This document shows positions 54,734 to 64,000 of a DNA stretch of 64,000 bases, piece after piece. The notes beneath the pieces were generated by a model. That model made no database searches. It had not been told where the DNA came from and saw only the letters and a list, made by a program, of their open reading frames with translations. Positions within the stretch are counted from its first letter, which is position 1; each line of letters opens with the position of its first letter. The position numbers and the translations under genes were made by a program. The stretch comes from Acorus gramineus (Eukaryota; Streptophyta; Magnoliopsida; Acorales; Acoraceae), in the NCBI GenBank assembly GCA_030737835.1, contig JAUJYN010000018.1, positions 1,054,001-1,118,000 of the forward strand, read 5' to 3'.

Positions 54734-57700
54734 TGTCACGCCCCAGGGCGGCCGCTCCCGGGACGCGGCAAGTGTATATATGATATCAGTATAAACAGGA
54801 GTTCAATAACATACTCACACAACAACTAAAATGACAACAAAAGCAGGGCTGACATGATATATACACCAATAGCGGAAGCTAAAGACTGAATCTGTAATTC
54901 AAAGACATATTACAGACTCGATACATAATCAACTGTCCTGTGAGAGCCAATATATACAAAGACATCCAAATACAATACAAACGCGTGCCCAAGCATGGAA
55001 TATAATACATACAAGCAAAAGGGATGCTGATAGCCTCTGATACTCGCGGGACGTGGCGCTACTCCGCTACTGATGAAGTCCCTCGGGGAGCTCTTCCTCC
55101 AGATCCGACTCAGATGACACTGGAGAAAATATTATGCGAGGGGTGAGCCACACGCTCAGTGAACAGCACAACCCATGCCCCACAATTTATATTAACCACC
55201 AGATAATATTAACCCACAATCACATTATTAAAAGCCACAAAATGGCAACAGCTATACAGGCCAGTGGGTCGCTATCGCCAACCCACTACACCCTCACCCT
55301 CACCCCTCAATATGTGACATAGGATATTGGGACTGACTAGCCTGATAAATCCATACACAACCATACACCCTCACCCTCACCCCTCAATAGGTGACATAGG
55401 ATATTGGGACTAACAATCCAGTGGGTCGCTACATCGCCAACCCACTACACCCTCACCCTCACCCTCACCCCTCAATATGGTGACATAGGATATTGGGACT
55501 GACTAGGCTGATGGTCGCCCTTGGTCCACCGATAGTCTCTCCCCACTCCGTAGGCTGTTCGGCCACTCCCACATTCAGCATAGTCCGTCCCAAATCAGGA
55601 GGTGCCTACTGATGGGAGCCCCTTCACGGGACAATCTCTCTACGCCGGGGCAGTCTCTAAAGGATCCAACGAAGGGAACATATTAGCCTAACCATCGCAT
55701 ATGATCCACTCGGATCCGCTGACAAACACATCTCAACAACTCTAATGTCATGAATTCTTCAGAATTCCTCCAGCGCATAACCAAGATGCGGGGAACATGT
55801 ATAATATAATAATAGCAAGGTGAGAATATTATTGGGAAAAGAAACCTTGGGAGGGCAGCACGAGGTCCCGACATAGGACATCCCGACAACCAAACAAGGA
55901 ACACGGAGTACCCTAGCCCGGGTCTCAATGTTGACCTCGCAAGGCCCCCCCCTATAATATTATCTAAGGCATGCAATTAAACATATTCTAGCATTTAATT
56001 TAACAATTTAAACTAGTAGGACACATGCATAGGCCGAGGCTTACCTAGCATGATAACAAGGTGACAGGATGCACGGCTCTTACACAACCTAAGGGTGCAA
56101 GTCCCTACATACAAGTCTAGGGTGGCATGCATTCTACATTTTTCATGCTTGCATGGATTTCACATTACAACAAGTTAATATAATCCATGGTGCCCCAGGG
56201 GAGGACGGTACACGCCCAAGTGCGTATACGCCTCCCTACTGGGTTGGATTGTCCCACTCACCGATAGTCGGGTCGTCGTGCGACCGTCCGTCAAGATCTG
56301 CAAGATAGGGTAATCAAATCGGTGAGTAAAATACACAAATAAATCCACAAATACATTAAAATACACAACACTCGGACAAGCGTACATACGGCCTGTACGC
56401 ACGCGAGTCCGAGCACCCCGACTCACTCCCGAGCCCCCCGGGCAGCCGCACGCACGGCCACCCACCCCGGGCGCACAGCCGAGCCCCGACCTGCGCCCCT
56501 AGATGCCCTGTCGAGCCCAGCCCGCATGTCCGGACACCCTGTCGAGACCTCCCGGGTGCACCGCGCGCCCACTGCACCCCAGCGCAGCAACCCCCGCGCA
56601 CACCCGCACGTCCCGCGCCCCATCGCCTCGCCCCGCGCGCACCCCGCGCGCACCACCCGCTCGCATCACCCGCTCGCACCACCCGCTCGTCCAGCCCCGG
56701 GTGCACCCGTGCACACTGCGCCCCAGCGCAGCACCCGCGCCCCTGCGCGGCGCTCCGTGCGCACGCCGCGCACTGCGCCCGGCGCGCCTGACTGCACGCG
56801 TCCAGCGAGCCCGTCAGCACGCGCCCAGCGCGCCTGCCCGCAGCTCGCCCACCTACGCCTGCCTGCCTGCGCCTGACCGCCTGCGCCTGCCTGCGCGCGC
56901 TGCTGCCCGCATGTGCCCGAACCAAACTCCGCCCGCGCGCAAGCCCGCGCGCAAGCCCGCGCGTGCGCCCACGTGCACGCCCCTGCTGCCCTGCCAACAC
57001 TGCCTGCGCTGCCCCCTGCCTGCCTACCAGCCTACCTGAACCATCCCTCCACCACTCCCACGGCCTCCAACCGCCTCCAACCACCTCCAACCGCCGCCGA
57101 CAGCCACCCACAGCCACCCCAACTCAAAAACATCATCCTAACAAGCATCTAAACAAGAAAGGAAGGAAAGAAAGCCTTACCCAAGGAAGGAAAGGAAGGG
57201 AAGGGGAGTTCGGTTGCTCTCCGCGCATCGAAACGCTTCTCCAAAGGCCTCCACCACCAAGCACTCCTTCCACCCTCAAAGGGGCTGAAATCAGAGGAGA
57301 AAGAGGGGATTAGAGGGGGTCAAACTCGTCGGAACTCGAAACCGAGACCCCCCATGGATAGTTCGGGATGAGATCTAACCTTTCTCTTCTTTGTGCTTTT
57401 GATTTTGACCTCTCTAGCTAGATCAAAACCAAGAAAAAGAGAGAGCGGGAGAGAGAAATTAAATCGGAGAAGGAGATAAATAGTGGGGAGATATTTTAGC
57501 TCACTTATATTTAATCCCCACAATTAGATTAGCCTAACTAGGCTTAATTAGGGCTAAGAGAGGATTAGTGAGGGTTTAAGTGAGTTTTGACTTGGGTCAA
57601 CTCAACCACAAATAAAAACAAAACGGTTTGACCAAGTCTATGGGTCCACTTTGACCAAGTCCACTCTCCCAATGACTTCTCGCTTGGTTAAAACCCGGAT

Positions 57701-57946
57701 ACGCCCCGGAATTGCTAAATTCTGAAACGTTACCGGAATTCGACGAAATTTTCGTGAGCGGCTTGGAATGGCACCAGGGCACATAATATGCAGTTAGATT
57801 TTCAATCGGAGCCCTCAATCTTTGGGCGATAGCTAACAGCCCAAAATTTTAGCGGTTCCGATCGAAAAACGAAGAAAAAAAAAATCGAAAAACTGTCAGA
57901 ATGGTCCAACGGTTACCAGATGGTTAAAAGTGACACATATATAACA
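54734..57946 (-). repeat. 5' LTR of element F (3.2 kb)
   Basis: The minus strand starts TGTTATATATGTGTCAC at 57946 and ends GGGCGTGACA at 54734. Splice-like signals: donor CCTTGGGTAAG (GT at 57180/57179), cassette 56262-56297, second acceptor CTCCAG (55120-55121). It closely resembles the left LTR but has one more CCCTCACCCTCACCC block (55365-55470) and a shorter C-run (55946). Confidence 0.95.
56262..56297 (-). other. 36-nt microexon-like cassette, right LTR of F
   Basis: On the minus strand CTATCTTGCAG precedes and GTGAGTGG follows. The frame DLDGRSHDDPTI joins in phase to VSSESDLEEELPEGLHQ and a stop after the acceptor at 55120. Confidence 0.55.
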
Positions 57947-58360
57947 GCCACGTCTTCTAACCACTATGAGATTCTTGCACTCCACGAAGCAAGCCAGGAA
58001 TGCGTGTGGGTAAGATCTTTGGTTCATCATTTTCGTACTGCATGCGAACTATCTCTTATTATAGATGTTCCAACAACTTTATATGAAGACAATGCAGCAT
58101 GCATTGCTCAAATTAAAGGGGGATATATCAAGGGTGATAGAACGAAGCATATTTGTCTAAAATTCTTTTACACTCATGAGCTCCAGCAGAGACATGAACA
58201 AAATGTCCAAAATGTTGATGTTCAATAAATTCAGTCAAAGGACAATCTTGCAGATTTGTTCACTAAAGCTTTGTCGACATCAACATTCAAGAAACTGGTG
58301 TATGAAATTGGGATGTGACGAGTTTGCGACCAGAATTCTTGAAATCTTGTATTTATGAGG
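57947..58360 (+). pseudogene. RNase H end of copia element H
   Basis: It resumes at the ATSSNHYEILALHEASQECVW block of copia RNase H and passes LYEDNAACIAQIKGGYIKGDRTKHI, with the catalytic-type Asp in EDNAA. It ends in LADLFTKALST-like sequence (58245-58280, frame-shifted) and TFKKLVYEIGM. It follows directly from 48762 once element F and one GCCAC are removed. Confidence 0.9.
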
Positions 58361-58583
58361 GGGTAGTAATTTTTGATGACATTTTGTGAACTGTACTCTT
58401 TTTCCTTCACCTAGGTTTTGTCCCATTGGGTTTTCCTGGCAAGGTTTTAATGAGGCAGTGTCAAACGCATACACCATTATACGATTAAGTTACATTGTAC
58501 TCTTTTTCCTTCGCTTTGGTTTTTTTCCCATTGGGTTTTCCAAGAAAGGTTTTAATGAGGCAATTATCTTAGCGTGGTGGTCA

Positions 58584-58595
58584 TCCAAGGGGGAG
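58584..58595 (+). other. polypurine tract of element H
   Basis: TCCAAGGGGGAG stands immediately before the 3' LTR start TGTTGTGATTATAGTGG at 58596. Confidence 0.85.
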
Positions 58596-58623
58596 TGTTG
58601 TGATTATAGTGGATAACCACCAC
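58596..58623 (+). repeat. 3' LTR of copia H, first 28 bp
   Basis: TGTTGTGATTATAGTGGATAACCACCAC matches the 5' LTR start and is cut by solo LTR G. It continues at 62370-62516. Confidence 0.92.
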
Positions 58624-61600
58624 TGTTATGCCTGTGTCATTTGGAGCCTTATTTTTCGATCGGAGTCGCTAAAATTTTGGCTTTTAGCCACCTGCAGGAG
58701 TTGGAGCGCTGTGATTGAAAATTTGGCTACATAATTTTTCTCCTAGAAGTTATTTATTTCCGTTTTGGTATTTGGATTTAATTTTGTTAAAATCCAAGAT
58801 GAAGAGGTTTAAATATGATTTTATCATGAGATGCTCAGTTTTGAGTTAGCTTTCGTACAAAAATTGAATTAGAACAATTGGATTCATGTAGTAAAAGTTA
58901 TGGGTATTTTTCCAAGTATACCCCGGGGATGAAAAATTCTGGCAGCAGCCCTGTTCAATGTTTAGATCTCATTTCGGAATAGCTGGAGGGATTATTTGAT
59001 CTTGGCATAAACATGAAAGTTGTAGATAATCTTCTTGGCTTTCCAAAGGATTTTGAATTGTGCAATTCGGAGCTATATCGTGGAAGTTATGGCTGTTCTA
59101 GTGAAGCCCGTCCAGAATTTCTAGTCAGGGACGATTTGGTCTTGTCCCCCCCCCCCCACCAACTCACTTTATCTCCATTTAAAACCCCCCTTTTGTGGAA
59201 ACCTCTCACTCCCTCTCACTCTCGTCTCCCTCTCCCTCTCTGTTTTTTTGGTTGTGTGTGTGTTGTTAATGGAGGAAAGGATGAAGAAGAAGCTCAAGAA
59301 AGAGTGAGAAAGGGTGAGAAAAGGTGAGCATGTGTTGTTGTTGTTTCTCTTCTCTCAATCCCCTTCTCATGCCCTTGCACCCCTGTTTTTTGCCAAGAAG
59401 GGCTGGTGGAGAGGCCGAAGAGATGGTGGTAGTGGTGGTGGTGGTTGAGGTGGTCGTGGGTGTGTCGATAACCCCGCATCTCCCCATTTCGCTCCCCCTG
59501 TTTCGGTAAGGCAGCTCACTGTCTTTTAAAGATCTCAGTGAATCTAATAATTAGAGGCATATTTTTAGGATTATGTCTTCTTATGATTTGATCAGCTATG
59601 TGTCTAGATGTTATATATGAAATTTGGGGTCATTATGATATCTGTGGTGTAAGTTAGAACCAGTTTTGCAAGACATGTCCAGATTCGCGTAGGAATTGAC
59701 CTGCTTTGGGAAATGATTTGTTTCGGGCTTGTAGAGGCAAAATTAGGTTCTAATGTCTTCATGGATTATGATCCCAGCATATCATAGAATGTGCATGATT
59801 TTAATTCATAATTTTTGAAAGTGTAGTGGGTGCTGTGAAGACCAATTAGTAGGGCTGGTTGCAGCAGGTTTATCAGTTTTGCTTGGTTGAGTGTCAAGGA
59901 GTTGGTTGCATGTGTCTTGGGTGATAATATGGAAGTATCAGGGGTTAGGGTCTTCATGAAGTAAGCTTATATGTGTGATAGGAGGTTCCATAATTTAATT
60001 ATGGATCATTGGTTGTGTTTTGCAAATCTCGTATACCGGACGCGCGGCAATCCGGGTATTGGTGAGTGGTTTGATCCAATCCCCCCCCTCTCGAGATGCG
60101 CTCGACGCGCGTAGACCCACGTTGCGCATCGATGGGGCCCCCTAGCTATACTACTTGTGTAGATAAGTAGTATGGTCATGCTTAAGCTATAATATGTAGA
60201 TATCTTGCATGCTAAGCTTATATACATGTATTGTATTCATGTATGAATGATTGTGTTGCATGAGCCCCTCTAGTATGGGCATATATTTTTGGTAATGTGT
60301 ATGGATGTATAGAATATGGCATGCCTTAGGTAGTATTGTAATACTACTCCCACCATATTAATTGGAATATTCAGTATAATTAAGTCTGGGTTAATAACGG
60401 GCACCTGCCTAATATTCCCTTGCGATAAGACTCGAGGGCGTGGTGTAGTTGTTGCGCCCATGCTAATGGGGCAAAGCTATGACCAGCTTCATGAGATGAT
60501 GATCTCTCTCGCCCTCTCCCTCTGAACGAACTGAGTAAGTAGATGCGATTTCCTACTAGACTCAGGTTCGTTTGGAATATTGGCATGCACCTATTAGTGC
60601 GCGAGATCGCGCTTGACCCTTTCTTTTAAGTTGGTGATATCCAACGCATGTTTAAGTTAGGCCTTGTGTGCTTATGTGATTAATGACCATGTATGCATGT
60701 TGTATGATTTATTATGATGTAAATCCATGTTAGGGAGTGTCCCTATAATTATTAGATTATTGTGCATATGGTTCATGCACATAGCTAGATATAAAATTCT
60801 CCTGGATATATTTATATGCGCATGTTAAAAACTGATAGGCCTATCTGAAATAGGCGTGGGTATGACCCGCTGTCGGGTTGTACCTTATTAGTTAGAGCGC
60901 TAGCGATGTAATCGCCCCGTGCATCCGAGCGATGCACTCGTTTTGAATTCAGGAGAATTCATTATCTTATCGGATTGTTAAACCGGTAGTGGGGCATTAA
61001 GCTAGGCCTACCCGTGCTAGGCGTGTATATGAACCGCCTGTTGGGTTATGTGCCTTGGGATTATTTCTACGTGAGAGCAGAGGCAACCCCCTTTGTGTCT
61101 GAGCGACGCAACGGTGTGGGAATACAGTAGTATTCGATATCTCGATAAGTGATTATCGAGAGTAGTTGTTTTCCATTGGGTTCGCTTTGCGAACATAGAA
61201 TGTTTACTCCCAATGTCGTCCGTGTTGAAGAGGCCCGGGTTGTAGCTGTCCTGACAGAGGGCTCCCATCCGTAGGTACCACCGATGCGTTCGGGAGCGTA
61301 CTGATCGTGGGAGTGTACCAGGTAGAGGCTACCCGAGAGAGGGCTAACGAATGATATTGCGAGCGTGGAATCGTTCTCCCCTTCGTTGGATCCGATGTAG
61401 GAACTTCCCGACGTTGGAAAAACTTGTCCTGACAGAGGGCTCCCATCCGTAGGTACCACCGAGGCGTTCGGAAGCGTACTGATCGTGGGAGTATACCAGG
61501 TAGTGACTACCCGGGGAAAGGGCTACCGGTGGACCAAGGGTGTAGAGCAGTCTAAGTCTCTTCCAAAAGTCCCAAGAGTCTCCCTCCGAGAGTGAGGGTG

Positions 61601-62374
61601 AGGATGAGGTGAAGACACATCGCCTCGTGACCCATTCGTTGTTCGTCCGTTCCCATAGTTGTTGGGTCCGGTCTCGTATCGATGTTCAAAGCCATCGTTG
61701 GGCAGTTATCTTGAGGTTGATGATCTAGTAGTGTTGCGTGGACCAGTAATCCCGGGTCTCCTCGACCAACGGTATGGTCTCTCCCTAAAAGTCCCAAGAG
61801 TCTCCCTCCGAGAGTGAGGGTGAGGGTGAGGTTGGTCGCGCCGCCGCGTGACCTTGTTATCCATTGGGTTTCTACCCATATTTTCCTTGAAAGGAAATTG
61901 CTTTAGTATTGAACTGTTGTATGGTGATTGGTTTCCAGCCACTCACTGAGCTTGTAGCTCACCCCTCGCATACTGTTTCTTTTCAGGGGCAGTGTTGGGC
62001 GTGGAGCTGGAGCTTTCTAGTGGCGTGGTCTTATGGGAGTGGAGCGTTCTTCCGGCAGGTGGCGAGTGCGAGGCTGTCAGCAGTCCTAGAGTCATTGTAT
62101 ATATTGTAAATCGTGCATGTGGCACAGGTTGTATTTTCTTTGGTCTAGACTTGGCTCTCACAGGACAGTGATTGTGTATTCGAGTCTGTAATAATGTTTT
62201 TGGTTTACAGACATTGTTTATGTATTATGTTTCCGCTTTTCAGTTAGTTATCATTATCCTTGCTTTGCCACCTTGTATGTTGTTGTTGGAGTGTTTATTG
62301 ACCTCAGGTATTGATAGCTGATATTTTATTATTGCCACGTCCCGGGGACGGCTGCCCTGGGGCGTGACAACCAC
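58619..62374 (+). mobile_element. solo LTR G (3.7 kb) in the H 3' LTR, ACCAC target duplication
   Basis: The LTR at 58624-62369 starts TGTTATGCCTGTGTCATTTGG and ends GCCCTGGGGCGTGACA, with ACCAC at 58619-58623 and 62370-62374. From about 60060 to the end it is very close to LTR E (for example 60120-60600 against 44720-45190). Its first 1.4 kb is quite different (a CAAGATGAAGAGGTTTAAATATG stretch and a long AT-rich part), so E and G share an R/U5 half but have different front halves. The first acceptor has decayed (TGCAAATC at 60021), while the second (TTCTTTTCAG, 61985) is intact. Confidence 0.93.
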
Positions 62375-62516
62375 TCCTCCAAGCCATAACCTTCTCCACT
62401 CTTCAACTCCATAACCCCCACTATTAATCACCCCACTATCTACCCCCTCATCTCTATAGACTTGTAACTCTCCCTTTTGGGATTTCTCCATGCACCCTAC
62501 AAATAGAGGGGTTTCT
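62370..62516 (+). repeat. 3' LTR of copia H, continued (cut again by LTR I)
   Basis: AACCACTCCTCCAAGCC onward matches 40133-40275 of the 5' LTR. The TATA box has changed to CCTACAAATAGAGG. It is interrupted at 62517 by another TGTTATGCCTG-type LTR; the rest is not seen before the window ends. Confidence 0.9.
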
Positions 62517-62655
62517 TGTTATGCCTGTTTCATTTGGAGCGCTCTCTTTGAAAATTTGGGTACATAATTTTTTTTCTTGAAGTTATGTATTTTCAATTTG
62601 GTATTTGGATTTGATTTTGTTAAAATCCAAGATGATGAGGTTTAAATATGAGATT
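62517..62655 (+). repeat. LTR I, left fragment (E/G type)
   Basis: It starts TGTTATGCCTGTTTCATTTGG and follows the front half of LTR G (TTGAAAATTTGG, AAAATCCAAGATGATGAGG) with an early deletion. It then stops abruptly at a T-run where minus-strand LTR sequence begins. Confidence 0.8.
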
Positions 62656-63599
62656 TTTTTCCTGCCCTGCCTGCCTGCGCGCCCAGCCTACCCGAGCCAA
62701 CCTACCACCCTGCCCGAGCCACTCCACCACCTCTCTCCGGCCACCAATGGCCTCCAACAGCCACCAACAGCCACCAGCACTCAAAACCACCCTCCTAACA
62801 TGCATCTAAGCAAGAAAAGGAAGGAAAAAGAGCTTACCCAAGGAAGGAAAGGAAGGAAGGGAAGTTCGGTTGCTCTCCGCGCATCGAAACACCTCCACCA
62901 AGGCCACCACCACCAAGGTCTCCCTCAGCCCTAAAAACAGATGAAATCAGAGGAGAAAAGAGGCGTGAGAAGGGGTCACGCATGTGGGAACTCGAATCCG
63001 AGACCACCGGAAGGTAGATCGGGAGCTCACCTATCTTTTCTCTTCTTAGGGTTTTTGGTTTCAACCTCAAGAACTAGGTCAAAAGAAGGTTTTAAAGAGA
63101 GGGAGAGAGAGAAAATCAATCGGGGAAGATGATGAATAGTGGGGGAAGATATTTTAGCTTCACTTATATATAATCCCCACACTTAGATTAGGCTAAGCTA
63201 GGTTAATTAGGGTTTAAGCTAGCATTAGGGAGGCTTAAGTGTGGTTTGACCCTAGTCAACCCAACCACACTAAAATCCAAACATATTTGACCAAGTCATG
63301 GGGCCCACTTTGACCAAGTCAAGTCTCCCAATGACTTCTCGCTCGGTCAAAACCCGGATACGCTTCGGAACTACAAAATTCTGAAACGTTACCGGAATTC
63401 AATGAAACTTTCATGAGTGGCTTGGAATGTCACCAGGACACATAATATGCAAGTAGATTTTCAATCGGAGTCCTCAAACTCAGGACGATAGCTAACAGCC
63501 CGAAATTTTAGCGGTTCCGATCGAAAAATGAAAAAACTCAAAAACTGCCAGAATGTCCCAAATGGTTACCAGAAGATTAAAAGTGACACATATGTAACA
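62656..63599 (-). repeat. LTR L, front half of a chromovirus LTR (truncated)
   Basis: On the minus strand it starts TGTTACATATGTGTCAC at 63599, has the U3 core and leader, and reaches the beginning of the GC-rich stretch, where it is cut at 62656. A donor-like GTAAGC is near 62835 (minus). No target duplication was found. Confidence 0.85.
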
Positions 63600-63810
63600 A
63601 TAAATATCTCCTCTCTCTCTCTTCCCCTCTCACCCCCACGTTGACTGCATTTCTTGTCTGTCTTTCTCTCTTGCAAAGCCCCCCCATGTGTTTGATTAAA
63701 GTCCTCAAAGAGAAGAGATGGTGGAGGAGGAGGTGCAAGTGAATCTTGGTGTAGGTTTTGTTGTTGTTGTTTGTTCCCCTCTCTCTCAAGCACCCTTTAC
63801 ATGGATCTTC
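63600..63810 (+). repeat. LTR I, further fragment
   Basis: CT-rich leader followed by GAGGAGGAGGTGCAAGTG and TTGTTGTTGTTTGTTCC, matching LTR E at about 43780-43960. It is probably the continuation of the LTR starting at 62517, separated by fragment L. Confidence 0.6.
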
Positions 63811-63974
63811 TGTCACGCCCCAGGGCGGCCGTCCTCGGGACGCGGCAAGTGTATATATGATATCAGCAGTCTATACAGGAGGTCAATAATATACTCTAAA
63901 CAACACCAAAAATGACAACACAGACAAAAGCAAGGCTGACATGATATATATACACAAATAGCGGAAGCTAAAAG
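63811..63974 (-). repeat. LTR M, end of a minus-strand chromovirus LTR
   Basis: TGTCACGCCCCAGGGCGGCCG (the reverse complement of the LTR end) starts at 63811 and continues to AGCGGAAGCTAAAAG, where LTR N begins. Confidence 0.9.
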
Positions 63975-64000
63975 TGTTATATATGTGTCACTTTTAACCT
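63975..64000 (+). repeat. LTR N, first 26 bp of another plus-strand chromovirus LTR
   Basis: TGTTATATATGTGTCACTTT matches the starts of LTRs B, C and D; it runs off the window. It is nested in LTR M. Confidence 0.85.

Larger units (their letters stand above)
48762..57951 (-). mobile_element. complete nested chromovirus F (non-autonomous), GCCAC target duplication
   Basis: A 9180-bp minus-strand element (48767-57946) lies inside copia H. GCCAC occurs at 48762-48766 and 57947-57951. One terminal T of the LTR has been lost at the left edge (GTCACG instead of TGTCACG). LTRs are 48767-51871 and 54734-57946. The interior on the minus strand is primer site, gag, captured LTR segment, pol remnant, chromodomain remnant and polypurine tract, exactly as in element C. 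Confidence 0.95.
40102..62516 (+). mobile_element. Ty1/copia element H (Ale-like), broken by nested insertions
   Basis: The pieces in order are LTR 40102-40387, non-coding leader, protease, integrase, [LTR E], linker, reverse transcriptase, [element F], RNase H, polypurine tract, and 3' LTR start [LTR G] continued [LTR I]. The order protease-integrase-reverse transcriptase-RNase H is diagnostic of copia. The end of the 3' LTR is not in the window unless it is hidden beyond the last insertions. Matching host sequence on each side of E, F and G, plus their target duplications, show that H was present first. Confidence 0.93.

Overview
The window is flowering-plant nuclear DNA. About nine tenths of it is LTR retrotransposon sequence, much of it nested. 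It holds one intact host gene, a two-exon methionine gamma-lyase at 34213-38021 on the plus strand. Plant origin is shown by that gene, by Tekay/Del-like chromoviruses primed by initiator tRNA-Met, by Ale-like Ty1/copia sequence, by a Tat/Retand-like antisense ORF and by a hAT-type MITE. The GC-rich first exon leans towards a monocot or magnoliid, but the species cannot be fixed from this sequence.

Layout. 1-5694: minus-strand chromovirus A (pol and gag with breaks, then its LTR). 5695-7616: non-coding, with a hairpin cluster. 7617-20744: 3' end of plus-strand chromovirus B, whose single remaining LTR is split by a complete nested element C (9194-18815, TTTTT target-site duplication). 20745-26352: two minus-strand copies of a Transposase_28-like ORF that look like the antisense ORF of a Tat-type element; the second is split by LTR K (23697-25346, duplication AGATC). 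26713-33345: a Tat-like LTR broken by solo LTR J (26948-29581) and solo LTR D (30077-33224). 33346-34212: AT-rich upstream region. 34213-38021: methionine gamma-lyase, with a hAT-type MITE in its only intron. 38022-40101: AT-rich, with a tandem duplication of about 566 bp. 40102 to beyond the window end: copia element H, broken by solo LTR E (43312-47088), complete chromovirus F (48767-57946, minus strand), solo LTR G (58624-62369) and a further pile of LTR fragments up to 64000.

Two points stand out. First, the very long chromovirus LTRs (2.8-3.8 kb) carry the same splice-like layout in copy after copy: a donor, a long GC-rich stretch, a branch-point-like CTCAC plus polypyrimidine acceptor, a cassette of exactly 36 nt, a second donor, and about 0.8-1.2 kb later a second branch-point-like acceptor. 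Joining the cassette to the segment after the second acceptor keeps one frame open in at least five copies and ends in a conserved acidic tail. This suggests that the leader is spliced and includes a microexon. Second, elements C and F lie on opposite strands and 35 kb apart, yet share the same rearranged interior: gag, then a captured piece of a different LTR type replacing protease and most of reverse transcriptase, then a short pol remnant fused to a chromodomain remnant. This points to an amplified non-autonomous lineage moved in trans by relatives such as A and B.

The host gene appears intact and has its own TATA box; it is the only gene here likely to serve the plant's own metabolism (methionine breakdown). 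All retroelement ORFs carry frameshifts, stops or deletions.
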